Shown in pieces: positions 20,529 through 29,600 of a stretch of DNA of 64,000 bases (positions within the stretch are counted from its first letter, which is position 1; each line of letters opens with the position of its first letter). Source of the stretch: Corynebacterium humireducens NBRC 106098 = DSM 45392 (GTDB lineage Bacteria; Actinomycetota; Actinomycetes; Mycobacteriales; Mycobacteriaceae); the NCBI RefSeq assembly GCF_000819445.1, contig NZ_CP005286.1, positions 434,001-498,000 of the forward strand. Direction: 5' to 3'. Position numbers and translations under genes: made by a program. Below the pieces are notes generated by a model. The model made no database searches. It was not told the origin of the DNA and saw only the letters and a list, made by a program, of their open reading frames with translations.

Positions 20529-20531
20529 GGG

Positions 20532-20888
20532 TCACAGCTCCTCGATGATGCCGAGGAACTCCTCGGCGTAGCCCACCCGCTGGCGCAGCTTCGCCAGGCG
20601 GTTGCGGGCCTCCTCGTGCACGCGCTCGATCGTGGCGCGGGCCCCGGGGGAGTCGGGGTTCTCGGCGGCGTCGAGGAACTCCCGCATCTCCTCGAGCGTG
20701 AACTGCAGCGGTTTCATGCGGCGCACGAGCAGGATGCGTTCGACGTCGCGTTCGGAGTAGAGGCGGAAGCCGCCGGGGGTCTTGCCGGAGGGGGAGACGA
20801 CGCCGACGTCGTCGTAGTGGCGCAGTGAGCGGATGGACAGTCCGGTCCTCTCGGCGACCTCGCCGATCTTCATGCCCTCATCGTCCAT
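20532..20888 (-). CDS. MerR-family transcriptional regulator
   Basis: This 118-residue regulator has the MerR winged helix at the N-terminus (KIGEVAERTGLSIRSLRHYDDVGVVSPSGKTPGGFRLYSERDVERILLVRRMKPLQFTLEEMREFLD), then a coiled-coil dimerisation helix (RATIERVHEEARNRLAKLRQRVGYAEEFL). There is no C-terminal Cys pair or drug-binding domain, so the effector is not evident. The ATG at 20888 has GGGAAGGG at good spacing; an internal Met (MKIGE, 20873) is the alternative. It is divergent from the SulP transporter gene across 109 bp that holds a 15-bp dyad, so autoregulation and control of the transporter are likely but inferred. Confidence 0.9.
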   Translation of the reverse strand: MDDEGMKIGEVAERTGLSIRSLRHYDDVGVVSPSGKTPGGFRLYSERDVERILLVRRMKPLQFTLEEMREFLDAAENPDSPGARATIERVHEEARNRLAKLRQRVGYAEEFLGIIEEL

Positions 20889-20924
20889 GCTCAGCACCCT
20901 TCCCGGAGTTGTACCCGGCAAACT

Positions 20925-20939
20925 CTACCGTTACGGTAG
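20925..20939. promoter_or_regulatory. dyad operator between merR-like and sulP genes
   Basis: CTACCGT-T-ACGGTAG is an almost perfect inverted repeat centred on one base, 36 bp upstream of the MerR start. A related half (ACCGTAACC) recurs near 20965. It is a candidate binding site of the adjacent MerR protein. Confidence 0.55.
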
Positions 20940-20997
20940 GTTTCGTTTTCCGACCTCTCCCATCCACCGTAACCGTTGACCCCAGGAGACCCCTCAC

Positions 20998-22533
20998 GTG
21001 TCACACACCGTTGTCGACGCCGCCCCCGACCAGGCAGCCCCCACCGGCGTCGCGGCCTCCTTCCGCCACGCCTTCTCCTCCGCCACGCGCCTGCGTACCG
21101 AGGTCCTCGGCGGGCTGGTCGTCGCCCTCGCCCTGATCCCCGAGGCGATCGCCTTCTCCATCCTCGCGGGCGTCGACCCCCGCGTGGGCCTGTTCGCCTC
21201 CGTGACCATGGCCGTCACCATCGCCTTCACCGGTGGACGCCCGGCCATGATCTCCGCCGCGACCGGGGCCGTCGCGCTGGTCATCGCCCCGGTGATGCGC
21301 GACCACGGCTACGACTACTTCATCGCGACGGTCCTGCTCGCCGGCGTCATCCAGATCGCGATGGCGGTGCTCGGCGTCGCGAAGCTCATGCGGTTCATCC
21401 CGCGCTCGGTGATGACCGGCTTCGTCAACGCCCTGGGCATCCTCGTGTTCACGGCGCAGCTGACGCACCTGTGGGACGTGCCCTGGCTGGTGTACCCGTT
21501 GTTCGTGCTGGGCATCGTCATCATGCTCGGCTTCCCGCGGATCACCACCGTCGTCCCGGCGCCGCTCATCACCATCGTCGTGCTCACCGGCCTGGTGCTC
21601 CTCCTCGGCTGGGACGTCCCCGACGTCGCCGACCAGGGCGAACTGCCGAGCTCCCTGCCGGAGCTCTTCCTCCCCGCCGTCCCGCTGGACCTCACGACCC
21701 TGCAGATCATCGCCCCCTACGCCTTCGGCATGGCGCTCGTCGGACTGATGGAGTCCCTCATGACCGCCAAACTCGTCGACGACCTCACCGACGTCCACTC
21801 CGACAAGACCCGCGAGAGCTGGGGGCAGGGTGTGGCCAACCTCGTCACCGGCCTCTTCGGCGGCATGGGCGGCTGCGCCATGATCGGCCAGACCATGATC
21901 AACGTCCGTGAGGCCCGGGCCCGCACCCGCCTGTCGACGCTCCTCTCCGGCGTCTTCCTGCTCATCTTCGTCGTCGCCCTCGGCGACATCGTCGGCATGA
22001 TCCCGATGGCCGCGCTCGTGGCCATCATGGTGCTCGTCGCGCTGGGCACCATCGACTGGCACTCCGTCCACCCGCGCACCCTGCGCCTCATGCCGCGCAG
22101 CGAGACGCTCGTCATGCTCGTCACCGTCGTCGCGACGCTGGCCACGCACAACCTCGCCGTCGGCGTCATCCTCGGCGTGCTCACCGCGATGATCATGTTC
22201 GCCCGCCGCGTCGCCCACATGGTGGAGATCGAGAAGGTCCGGGAACTCGACGTCGACGACGACGGGAAGATCGACATCCGCACCTACCGGGTCCGCGGCC
22301 AGCTCTTCTGGGCCTCCTCCAACGACCTCGTCTACCGCTTCGACTACAACGACGACGCCGGCCACATCGTCATCGACCTGTCGCAGGCGGAGATCTGGGA
22401 CGCCTCCACCGTGGCCACCCTCGACGCCATCCAGCAGAAGTTCCAGTCCCGCGGCCGGATCGTCGACATCATAGGCCTCGACGGGCAGAGCAAGTACCGC
22501 CTCGACCGGCTCTCCGGCAAACTGGGGCCATGA
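20998..22533 (+). CDS. SulP-family anion transporter with STAS domain
   Basis: This 511-residue protein has about ten to twelve transmembrane helices of the SulP/SLC26 fold. These include [32 protein letters not shown] (the SulP signature region), [18 protein letters not shown] and [29 protein letters not shown] cytoplasmic STAS domain from about residue 425 ([17 protein letters not shown]...[25 protein letters not shown]) follows. Family members carry sulfate, bicarbonate or dicarboxylates; sequence alone does not decide. The GTG at 20998 has AGGAG at normal spacing. It is divergent from a MerR regulator, and its stop overlaps the next small gene by four bases. Confidence 0.93.
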   Translation: MSHTVVDAAPDQAAPTGVAASFRHAFSSATRLRTEVLGGLVVALALIPEAIAFSILAGVDPRVGLFASVTMAVTIAFTGGRPAMISAATGAVALVIAPVMRDHGYDYFIATVLLAGVIQIAMAVLGVAKLMRFIPRSVMTGFVNALGILVFTAQLTHLWDVPWLVYPLFVLGIVIMLGFPRITTVVPAPLITIVVLTGLVLLLGWDVPDVADQGELPSSLPELFLPAVPLDLTTLQIIAPYAFGMALVGLMESLMTAKLVDDLTDVHSDKTRESWGQGVANLVTGLFGGMGGCAMIGQTMINVREARARTRLSTLLSGVFLLIFVVALGDIVGMIPMAALVAIMVLVALGTIDWHSVHPRTLRLMPRSETLVMLVTVVATLATHNLAVGVILGVLTAMIMFARRVAHMVEIEKVRELDVDDDGKIDIRTYRVRGQLFWASSNDLVYRFDYNDDAGHIVIDLSQAEIWDASTVATLDAIQQKFQSRGRIVDIIGLDGQSKYRLDRLSGKLGP

Positions 22534-22850
22534 GCGACTTCTCCACCTGGGTCACCGCCCGCCGCCAGCGGGCCGCCGCCGCGATGGCTGAGCTGTCCGG
22601 CAACGCCTCCGCCTGCGCGATGGGGCGCGCCGGGCGCAGCTTCCCGGCCTTCAAGTACCACGAGGGGGCGACCGCCTCCCTCGGGGCGCTCACCCGCGCA
22701 CTGCGCCGGGGAGAGGGGGAACGGGGGAGCGTCGAGAAGCTCCTGGGGGAGTGGCAGACGCCCGGCGGGGTCGGCCGCGACTGGGAGGCCTACACCGCCG
22801 GCGGCCGCGAGGCGCTGGAGGAGGCCCGCGAACAGCTCGACGCTAGGTGA
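22530..22850 (+). CDS. small hypothetical protein coupled to sulP
   Basis: This 106-residue helical, basic and Ala/Arg-rich protein has no membrane segment. It begins [24 protein letters not shown] and has a middle RGRSFPAFKYHEGATASLGALTRALRRG. Its ATG overlaps the SulP stop by four bases (ATGA), showing translational coupling, and its 3' end overlaps the convergent HAD phosphatase gene by eight bases. No family recognised. It might modulate the transporter, but nothing in the sequence shows this. Confidence 0.72.
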   Translation: MSDFSTWVTARRQRAAAAMAELSGNASACAMGRAGRSFPAFKYHEGATASLGALTRALRRGEGERGSVEKLLGEWQTPGGVGRDWEAYTAGGREALEEAREQLDAR

Positions 22851-23613
22851 GGCGGCGCAGCGCCGGGGCGACGGCCTCGATGACCTCGTCCGCGGCGTCC
22901 ATCACCTCGTCGGGGGACCAGGAGAAGGCGTAGGAGCGGTCCGCGATCGCGTGGAGCGCCAGGTCGTTCCAGGAGTCACCGAAGGTGTAGAGCGTGACCT
23001 CCTCACGCGGCAGCCCCAGGTGGGCGATGACCTCCCGCATGCCCGTCGCCTTGTCGACTCCCGCCGGCACGATGTCCAGGAACGTGCGGTGGATGTGCAC
23101 CGCCAGCTCGGGGTGGGCGCGCAGGATGTCGTCGCGCAGCTGCCGCTGGCGGGAGGGGTTGTTCGGCACCCACACCGGCAGGCAGGCCACGTCCCCGGTG
23201 TCCAGCTCCGCGAGGTCCACCCGCACCCAGTCCTGCAGGATCGTGCCGGTGAACCGGGCGGGCTCCGCCGAGAGCAGCGCGTCCGGGCCGTGCAGCGGCA
23301 TGGCGTAGACGGCGACGGAGGGGTCGTCGAGGAGAGGGACCAGGATCTCGCGCAGGCTGTCGACGGGCACCGTCCGGGAGAAGAGGTAGTCCCCCGCGCG
23401 GTCCGCGACCCCCGCCCCGGTGAACGCCACCGAGTAGTCGAAGGTGAGGTCGTAGGGCTGCAGGGCGCTCTGCAGCGCCGAGAGGGACTTGCCCGTGGCC
23501 GCGACCGCCAGGTGGCCCGCCTCCTGCCAGGCGCGGATGGCGCGGATGTCCTCCTCGGCGATGCCGTGGGGGAACAGCAGGGTGTCGTCGATGTCGAAGG
23601 CGGCGATCTTCAT
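22843..23613 (-). CDS. HAD-superfamily (Cof-type) phosphatase
   Basis: This 256-residue hydrolase has motif I FDIDDTLLF (nucleophile Asp8, acid/base Asp10), a type-IIB cap in the middle and motif IV FGDSWNDLALH near residue 216. The Thr in AATGKS serves as motif II. The layout is that of Cof/YidA-like sugar-phosphate or cofactor phosphatases; the substrate is not predictable. The ATG at 23613 gives MKIAAFDIDD, the usual start. It is convergent with the small gene downstream of sulP and lies 207 bp from the metI stop on the same strand. Confidence 0.88.
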   Translation of the reverse strand: MKIAAFDIDDTLLFPHGIAEEDIRAIRAWQEAGHLAVAATGKSLSALQSALQPYDLTFDYSVAFTGAGVADRAGDYLFSRTVPVDSLREILVPLLDDPSVAVYAMPLHGPDALLSAEPARFTGTILQDWVRVDLAELDTGDVACLPVWVPNNPSRQRQLRDDILRAHPELAVHIHRTFLDIVPAGVDKATGMREVIAHLGLPREEVTLYTFGDSWNDLALHAIADRSYAFSWSPDEVMDAADEVIEAVAPALRRLT

Positions 23614-23780
23614 GACATCCAGGCTAGCTGCGTTCTGAGGTACCCGTCTGTGTCTGCAGGCCAGGTTGTGTCCTGGGGAAACAGTGCGGTCGAGCGGGCA
23701 GAAGGGTACTTCCGCACGGCAGGTCGTCGCCCCGACGTGTTCTCGATCGGGAGCCCCCGTTTCGGCTCCGGGTACGCAAA

Positions 23781-23803
23781 ACCCCCGACACGGGGTCGGG
23801 GGT
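23781..23803 (-). terminator. terminator of the metQNI operon
   Basis: On the minus strand ACCCCCGAC-N5-GTCGGGGGT is followed by TTTTGCG, a good intrinsic terminator 18 bp after the metI stop. Confidence 0.85.
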
Positions 23804-23820
23804 GTGAACGGCGGGCGACG

Positions 23821-24498
23821 CTAACGCCGCATGAGCTTTCGCGAGAGCCAGTTGCCCAGCAGCTGCGCGATCTGCACGATGATGACGATGACGATGACCG
23901 CCGCGTACGTGACCTCCAGGTCGTAGGCGCGGTAGCCGTAGACGATGGCGAAGTCACCCAGGCCACCACCGCCGATGTAGCCGGCCATCGCGGACATGTC
24001 GACCACCGCGATGAAGATGAACGTGTAGCCGAGGACCAGCGGGCCGAGGGCCTCCGGGATGATCACCGTGCGGATGATCCGCCACGGCCCCGCCCCCATG
24101 GCGCGGGCGGCCTCGATGACGCCGGGGTCGATGGCCACGAGGTTCTGCTCGACGATGCGGGCCACGGCGAAGGCGGCGGCGATGCACATGACGAAGATCG
24201 CCGCGGACCGGCCGATGGTGGTGCCCACGACCTGGACCGTCACCGGCGCCAGCATGGCGATGAGCACGATGAAGGGGATCGGGCGGACGAAGTTCACCAG
24301 GATGTTGAGCGTCCAGTACAGCGGCTTCGACTGCAGGATGCCGCCCGCGCGGGACGTGTACAGCAGCAGGCCGATGAGCAGGCCGCCGAGGCCGCCGAGC
24401 ACCATCGTGAGGGACACCATGACGAGGGTGTCGCCGATGGCGTCGATGAAGGTCGGGCCGAGACGGTTCCAGTCTGCGGCGAGGAGGGTCTCGTTCAT
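23821..24498 (-). CDS. metI: methionine ABC transporter permease MetI
   Basis: This 225-residue permease has about five transmembrane helices and the binding-protein-dependent transport loop (MGAGPWRIIRTVIIPEALGPLVLGYTFIFIAVVDMSAMAGYIGGGGLG) that docks on the ATPase. Length and the C-terminal GDFAIVYGYRAYDLEV segment match MetI. The ATG overlaps the metN stop by four bases. With MetN and MetQ it imports methionine across the plasma membrane. A terminator follows, making it the last gene of the metQ-metN-metI unit. Confidence 0.94.
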   Translation of the reverse strand: MNETLLAADWNRLGPTFIDAIGDTLVMVSLTMVLGGLGGLLIGLLLYTSRAGGILQSKPLYWTLNILVNFVRPIPFIVLIAMLAPVTVQVVGTTIGRSAAIFVMCIAAAFAVARIVEQNLVAIDPGVIEAARAMGAGPWRIIRTVIIPEALGPLVLGYTFIFIAVVDMSAMAGYIGGGGLGDFAIVYGYRAYDLEVTYAAVIVIVIIVQIAQLLGNWLSRKLMRR

Positions 24499-25556
24499 CG
24501 CGTGATCTCCTGGATGTCGGTGGTGCGGGACAGCGTGTCACGGAACTTCTCGACGGCCGCGTCCGGCCCCGTCACCCGGACGGTCATCTTGCCGAAGGAC
24601 TGCCGCTGCAGCGTGGTGACGCCGCCGTGGACGATGTTGATGAGCATCCCCTCCTCACGGCCGGCGGCGGCCGCGGCGAAGAACCCGGAGTCCTCCGTGA
24701 GGGTGATGGTGAACAGGCGGCCCTCGTGGGCCAGCAGGTCCTCCGCCTCGACCTGGTCGGGGGTGTTGCGCAGCGAGGTGGACACGAAGCGCCGCGCCAC
24801 CGCAGTCTGCGGGCGGGAGAACACCTCGTAGACGCTGCCGTGCTCGACCACCCGGCCGGCCTCCATGACGGCGACCTTGTCGGCGATGGAACGCACGACG
24901 TCCATCTCATGGGTGATTACGACGATGGTGATGCCCAGCTCGCGGTTGATCTCCCGGAGCAGGTCGAGCACGTCCTGGGTGGTCTCCGGGTCGAGGGCCG
25001 AGGTGGCCTCGTCGGCGAGCAGGAGCCGCGGGTTGGTGGCCAGGGCGCGGGCGATGCCGACGCGCTGCTTCTGGCCGCCCGACAGCTGCTCCGGGTAGTT
25101 GTCGCCCTTGTCGCCCAGGCCGACGAAGTCGAGGAGCTCGGCGACGCGCCGCCGCCGCTCCGCGCGCGGCATGCCGGCCAGCTCCAGCGGGTAGGCGATG
25201 TTGCCGGCGGCCGTGCGGGACTGGAAGAGGTTGAACTGCTGGAAGATCATGCCGATGCCCCGGCGGATCGAGCGCAGCTTGGACTCGGGGAGTCCGACGA
25301 TGTCGGTGCCGTCGAGAAGCAGCTGGCCGGAGGTTGTGGAGTCCAGCCCGTTGATGAGGCGGACGAGCGTCGACTTGCCGGCGCCGGAGTAGCCGATGAC
25401 GCCGAGGATCTCGCCGGGTTCGACGGTCAGGGTGACGCCGTCGACGGCGCGGGTCTCGGTCTTCCGCTGGTTGGTGAAGACCTTGGTCACATCGCGGAAC
25501 TCGATGCGGGTACCGGTACGCGGCCGGGTGGGTGGTGCGGTCACAGGTTCGGTCAC
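24495..25556 (-). CDS. metN: methionine ABC transporter ATP-binding protein MetN
   Basis: This 353-residue ATPase has Walker A GYSGAGKST, Q-loop FQQFNLF, signature LSGGQKQRVGIARAL, Walker B LLLADEATSALD and the H-loop VITHE. The C-terminal NIL domain (from about residue 265, FTITLTEDSGFFAAAAAGREEGMLINIVHGGVTTLQRQSFGKMTVRVTG) binds methionine and gives feedback inhibition in MetN proteins. The start used gives MTEPVTAPPTRP; the extra N-terminal 25 residues are somewhat long and a later start is possible. It overlaps metI by four bases and is separated from metQ by a hairpin. Confidence 0.95.
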   Translation of the reverse strand: MTEPVTAPPTRPRTGTRIEFRDVTKVFTNQRKTETRAVDGVTLTVEPGEILGVIGYSGAGKSTLVRLINGLDSTTSGQLLLDGTDIVGLPESKLRSIRRGIGMIFQQFNLFQSRTAAGNIAYPLELAGMPRAERRRRVAELLDFVGLGDKGDNYPEQLSGGQKQRVGIARALATNPRLLLADEATSALDPETTQDVLDLLREINRELGITIVVITHEMDVVRSIADKVAVMEAGRVVEHGSVYEVFSRPQTAVARRFVSTSLRNTPDQVEAEDLLAHEGRLFTITLTEDSGFFAAAAAGREEGMLINIVHGGVTTLQRQSFGKMTVRVTGPDAAVEKFRDTLSRTTDIQEITR

Positions 25557-25606
25557 GGTGTTCTGGGGGCCGTTCTGGGAGGGGGACTGGTCAGGTAAAT
25601 GCTAAA

Positions 25607-25630
25607 CCCCGCCGCGGGAACGCGACGGGG
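25607..25630 (-). terminator. intercistronic hairpin between metQ and metN
   Basis: On the minus strand CCCCGTCGCG pairs with CGCGGCGGGG across one mismatch and a four-base loop, followed by TTTAGC. Sited between metQ and metN, it could attenuate or protect the metQ 3' end and make the binding protein more abundant than the transporter core. Confidence 0.55.
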
Positions 25631-25649
25631 CAGGTGGGCGGAGTGCGGC

Positions 25650-26510
25650 CTACTGCTCGCGGGCCGCGAGGCGCTCCATGATCGCGGCGAGCTCCTCGGG
25701 CGAGCGCTCGACGGTGACGGCGGTGTTGCCGGAGGTCTCCAGGACGGCGGCGGTGACGGCCGGGTCCTTCCACAGCTCGGCGAGACGGATGAGGGTCTCG
25801 TCGTCGGCCTTGTCGCGGGTGGTCACCCAGGCGTTGATGTACGGCTCGGCCTGCTCGGTGCTCGGGTCATCCTGGAAGATGGCGAGGGACGGGTCGATGC
25901 TGGCGCGCTCCAGGAAGGAGTTGTTGATGATGGCCGGGCGACCCTCGTGGTAGGCGGTGGTGGTCTGGGCGGCGTCGACGGTGACGATGGAGACCTTGGA
26001 CTTCTCGGTGTCGACGTCGGCCGGGGTCGGGTTGTAGACGCTGTCGTCGCGCAGGGTCACCAGACCGGCCTGGGCGAGGACGTTGATGGCGCGGCCCTGG
26101 TTGGTGTCGTCGTTGGGGATGACGACGCCCTCGCCCTCGATGCCGTCGAGGGAGTCGTGGTCCTTCCAGAACAGGGACAGCGGGTTGATCTCGGTGGCGG
26201 CGTACGGCACGAGGTCGGCGTTGGCGCCTTTGTTGTAGGAGGCGAGGAAGTCCAGGTGCTGGAACTTGTTGACGTCGATCTCACCCTGCACGAGCGCGTC
26301 GTTCGGGGTGTTGTAGTCGGAGAACGGCACGATCTCGATGTCGATGCCCTCCGCCTCGACGATGTCGGCGAAGACGTCCCACTCCTTGAGCTGGGCGTCG
26401 GTGGTGCCGATGCGGACGGTCTCCCCGGAGGAGCCGGAGCCGCAGGCGACGAGGCCCACGGAGGCGATGACGGCGGCGGCGGTGCCGGCCAGGAGGCGAC
26501 GGAAAGTCAT
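25650..26510 (-). CDS. metQ: methionine-binding lipoprotein MetQ
   Basis: This 286-residue NlpA-family lipoprotein has a basic start (MTFRRLL), a hydrophobic helix and lipobox GLVAC, with lipidation at Cys22. The body follows the MetQ pattern: RIGTTDAQLKEWDVFADIVEAEGIDIEIVPFSDYNTPNDALVQGEIDVNKFQHLDFL, NPLSLFWKD, VVIPNDDTNQGRAINVLAQAGLV, then INNSFLERA. It delivers methionine to MetNI outside the plasma membrane. The ATG at 26510 follows AAGGAC. It is the first gene of the operon, with its promoter in the 121 bp shared with dnaE2. Confidence 0.95.
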   Translation of the reverse strand: MTFRRLLAGTAAAVIASVGLVACGSGSSGETVRIGTTDAQLKEWDVFADIVEAEGIDIEIVPFSDYNTPNDALVQGEIDVNKFQHLDFLASYNKGANADLVPYAATEINPLSLFWKDHDSLDGIEGEGVVIPNDDTNQGRAINVLAQAGLVTLRDDSVYNPTPADVDTEKSKVSIVTVDAAQTTTAYHEGRPAIINNSFLERASIDPSLAIFQDDPSTEQAEPYINAWVTTRDKADDETLIRLAELWKDPAVTAAVLETSGNTAVTVERSPEELAAIMERLAAREQ

Positions 26511-26546
26511 GGTGGTGTCCTTACGTGTTCGGTTCGTTGGTTCTGA

Positions 26547-26576
26547 AACCTAGCACCGGGCGTACCGCTCTGTCTA
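26547..26576 (-). promoter_or_regulatory. metQ promoter candidate
   Basis: On the minus strand TAGACA (26571-26576), an 18-bp spacer and TAGGTT (26547-26552) form a promoter-like pair about 37 bp before the metQ ATG. TAGAC is also a half of the McbR operator (TAGAC-N6-GTCTA) known for C. glutamicum sulfur genes; the other half is poor here. Confidence 0.5.
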
Positions 26577-26595
26577 GTCCTTGCCGCGGGCAGTG

Positions 26596-26624
26596 TGGCA
26601 CATCTGTTCGATCAGGGGTAGATT
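26596..26624 (+). promoter_or_regulatory. dnaE2 promoter with LexA-box-like sequence
   Basis: The 16-mer TGGCACATCTGTTCGA at 26596-26611 matches the C. glutamicum SOS-box consensus TCGAACANNTGTTCGA at 12 of 14 fixed positions. It overlaps a candidate -35 (TGGCAC, 26596-26601), spaced 17 bp from TAGATT (26619-26624). The ATG of dnaE2 follows seven bases later, implying a leaderless transcript. Confidence 0.7.
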
Positions 26625-26631
26625 GCGGGGC

Positions 26632-29600
26632 ATGGGATTCCACGGTGGGGCACACCTCGGCTGGTCGCGGCTGGAGCGCATCCTCTCCGGCCGCCCGGGC
26701 CCCACGCCCGTCCCGGTCGGCCATCTCGGGGAGGGTGCTTGCCGACGCCGCCCCGTCGCCCCCTCCGCCCTCCCCTTCGCGGAGCTCCACGCCGTGAGCT
26801 CCTACAGCTTCCTCCACGGGGCCAGCGATCCCGAGGCCCTCGTGGAACGGGCCGCCGAACTGGGGATGACCGCGTTGGCGCTGGTGGACAGGGACGGCTT
26901 CTACGGTGCCGTCAAGTTCGCCGAGGCCGCCGCGGAGGTGGGTCTGCCCACCGTGTTCGGCGCGGAACTGACCCTGGGGGAGCGGGTCCTCCCCGTCCTG
27001 GCGCGCGGTCCGGAAGGGTACCGGCGGCTCTCGCACCTCATGACCGACGCCCACCTGGCCGGCGGAACGAAGGGGGAGGTGGCCTACCCGCCGCTGGCCG
27101 GGATCGCCGGGGTGCTGGACGGGCACGGGGTGGTCCTGCTGGGACCCGCCTGGATCGCCGACGTCGATCACGTGGTCGATCTGTTCGGGGTGGAGGGTGC
27201 CGTGCTCGAGTACCCCGTCACGATGACCCCGGAGGACGCGGACCACCACGAGAAACTTGACGCGTGTAGACGGCACGGTCTACGCGGCATCGCCACCGCG
27301 ACCCCCGCTGCCGCCACCCGCCGGGAGGCCCGCCTGGCCGGGGCGAAACGGGCCCTGGCCAGGCGCCTGTCCCTCGGGGAGGCCGAACCCGACCTGCACC
27401 CCATGGGCGCGCCCTGGCTGCGTTCCGGGGAACAGCTGGCCCGGCTGCTGCCGGGACGCCCCGAGCTGCTGGCCGCCTCCGTGGAGCTGGCGCAGGAGTG
27501 TGCCTTCACCCTCAACCTCGTCGCCCCCGGGCTGCCGGACCACCCCACCCCGGAGGGGCACACCGAGATGACCTGGCTGGCCGAGCTGACACGGCAGCGG
27601 GCGCGACGGCGGTACGCCTCCCGCCCCGCGGACATCCGGGACCGGGCCGCCGCCCAGATCGAGCACGAACTGGCGGTGATCGGGGAGCTCAACTTCCCCG
27701 GCTACTTCCTCATCGTCACCGACCTCGTCGACTTCTGCCACGACCACGACATCCTCTGCCAGGGGAGGGGCTCGGCGGCGAACTCGGCGGTGTGTTTTGC
27801 ACTGGGCATCACCAACGCGGAACCCGTCTCCGCGGGGCTGCTCTTCGAACGTTTCCTCTCCCCGGACCGCGACGGCCCGCCGGACATCGACATCGACATC
27901 GAGTCCGGCCGTCGGGAGGAGGTCATCCAGTACGTCTACGAGCGCTACGGCCGCGACAGGGCGGCGCAGGTGGCCAACGTCATCACCTACCGCACGAAGG
28001 GGGCGCTCCGCGACGCCGCCCGCGCCCTCGGCCACCCGCAGGGGGCGGTGGACGCCTGGTCGAAGGGCACCGCCGAACCCCCGGCCGCCGTCGTGGACCT
28101 GGCGGCCCGGTTCAAAGGACAGCCCCGCCACCTGGGCATCCACTCCGGCGGCATGGTCATCTGCGACCGGCCCATCGCCGACGTCGTCCCCGTGGAGTGG
28201 GCCCGGATGCCGGGACGCTCGGTGGTGCAGTGGGACAAGGACGACTGCGCCTCCGCCGGCCTGGTCAAGTTCGACCTGCTGGGCCTGGGCATGCTCGAGG
28301 CGCTGCACCACATGATCGACCTCGTCGAGGAGCAGCACGGGCAGCGCATCAACCTGTGGGAACTCGACCTCGCCGACGAGGGCGTCTACGACATGCTGTG
28401 CCGCGCCGACGCCGTCGGGGTCTTCCAGGTGGAGTCCCGCGCCCAGCTGTCGACCCTGCCGCGCCTGCGTCCCCGCTGCTTCTTCGACCTCGTCGTCGAG
28501 GTCGCCCTCATCCGCCCCGGCCCCATCCAGGGCGGCTCCGTGCACCCCTACCTGCGGCGCCGCGCCGGGCAGGAGGCGGTCACCTACGACCACCCCGTGC
28601 TGGAGAAGTCACTGGGCAAGACACTCGGCATCCCCCTGTTCCAGGAGCAGCTCATGCAGATCGCCGTCGACGCCGCCGGATTCAGCGGCGCGGAGGCCGA
28701 TGCGCTGCGCCGCGCGATGGGCTCCAAACGTTCCCCGGCGCGGATGGCGGCGCTCCGGGACCGCTTCTTCCGCGGCGTGTGGGACACCAACGGCATCGGG
28801 GAGGAGGTGGCGGAGACACTGTGGAACAAGATCGTCGCCTTCGCCGCCTACGGATTCCCCGAATCGCACTCGCAGTCCTTCGCCTCGCTGGTGTACTTCT
28901 CCGCCTGGTTCAAGCACCACCACCCGGCGGAGTTCTGCGTGGGGCTGCTGCGCGCCCAGCCGATGGGCTTCTACTCGCCGCAGTCGCTCATCCAGGACGC
29001 CCGCCGCCACGGCGTGGAGATCCTGCCCGTCGACGTGCAGACCTCCGGGGAGGAGGCCTGCGTCGACCGGGGTCGCATCCGCCTCGGCCTCAACCTGGTC
29101 AAGGGGCTGGGGGCGGAGGCCGCCGCCCGCATCGCGGCCGCCGCGCCCTTCACGGGCATCCCCGACATGGCGCGCCGGGCGGACCTCTCGGTCGCGCACG
29201 TCGAGGCGCTGGCCCGGGCCGGGGCGCTGGCGGGCCTCGGGGTGGACCGTCGGCAGGCACTGTGGGAGGCGGGCATCGCCGCCACCGAACGCGAGGGCAT
29301 GCTGCCGGGGCTCTCCGCGGTCACCGCGCCCACGCTGCCCGGCATGAACGCCCTCGAGCTCATGGTCGCCGACATCGCCGCCACGGGCGTCACCCACGAC
29401 CGGCAGCCGCTGGAGGTGCTGCGTTCCTCGCTTGCCGACGCCGGCGTGGTCACCGCCGCCGCCCTTCGCACCGTCCCCGACGGCACCCGCGTCCGCGTCG
29501 CCGGGGTGGTCACCCACCGGCAGCGTCCCCGGACCGCCTCCGGCCTGACCTTCCTCGGCATGGAGGACGAGACGGGGCTGCTCAACGTCATGGTCTCCGT

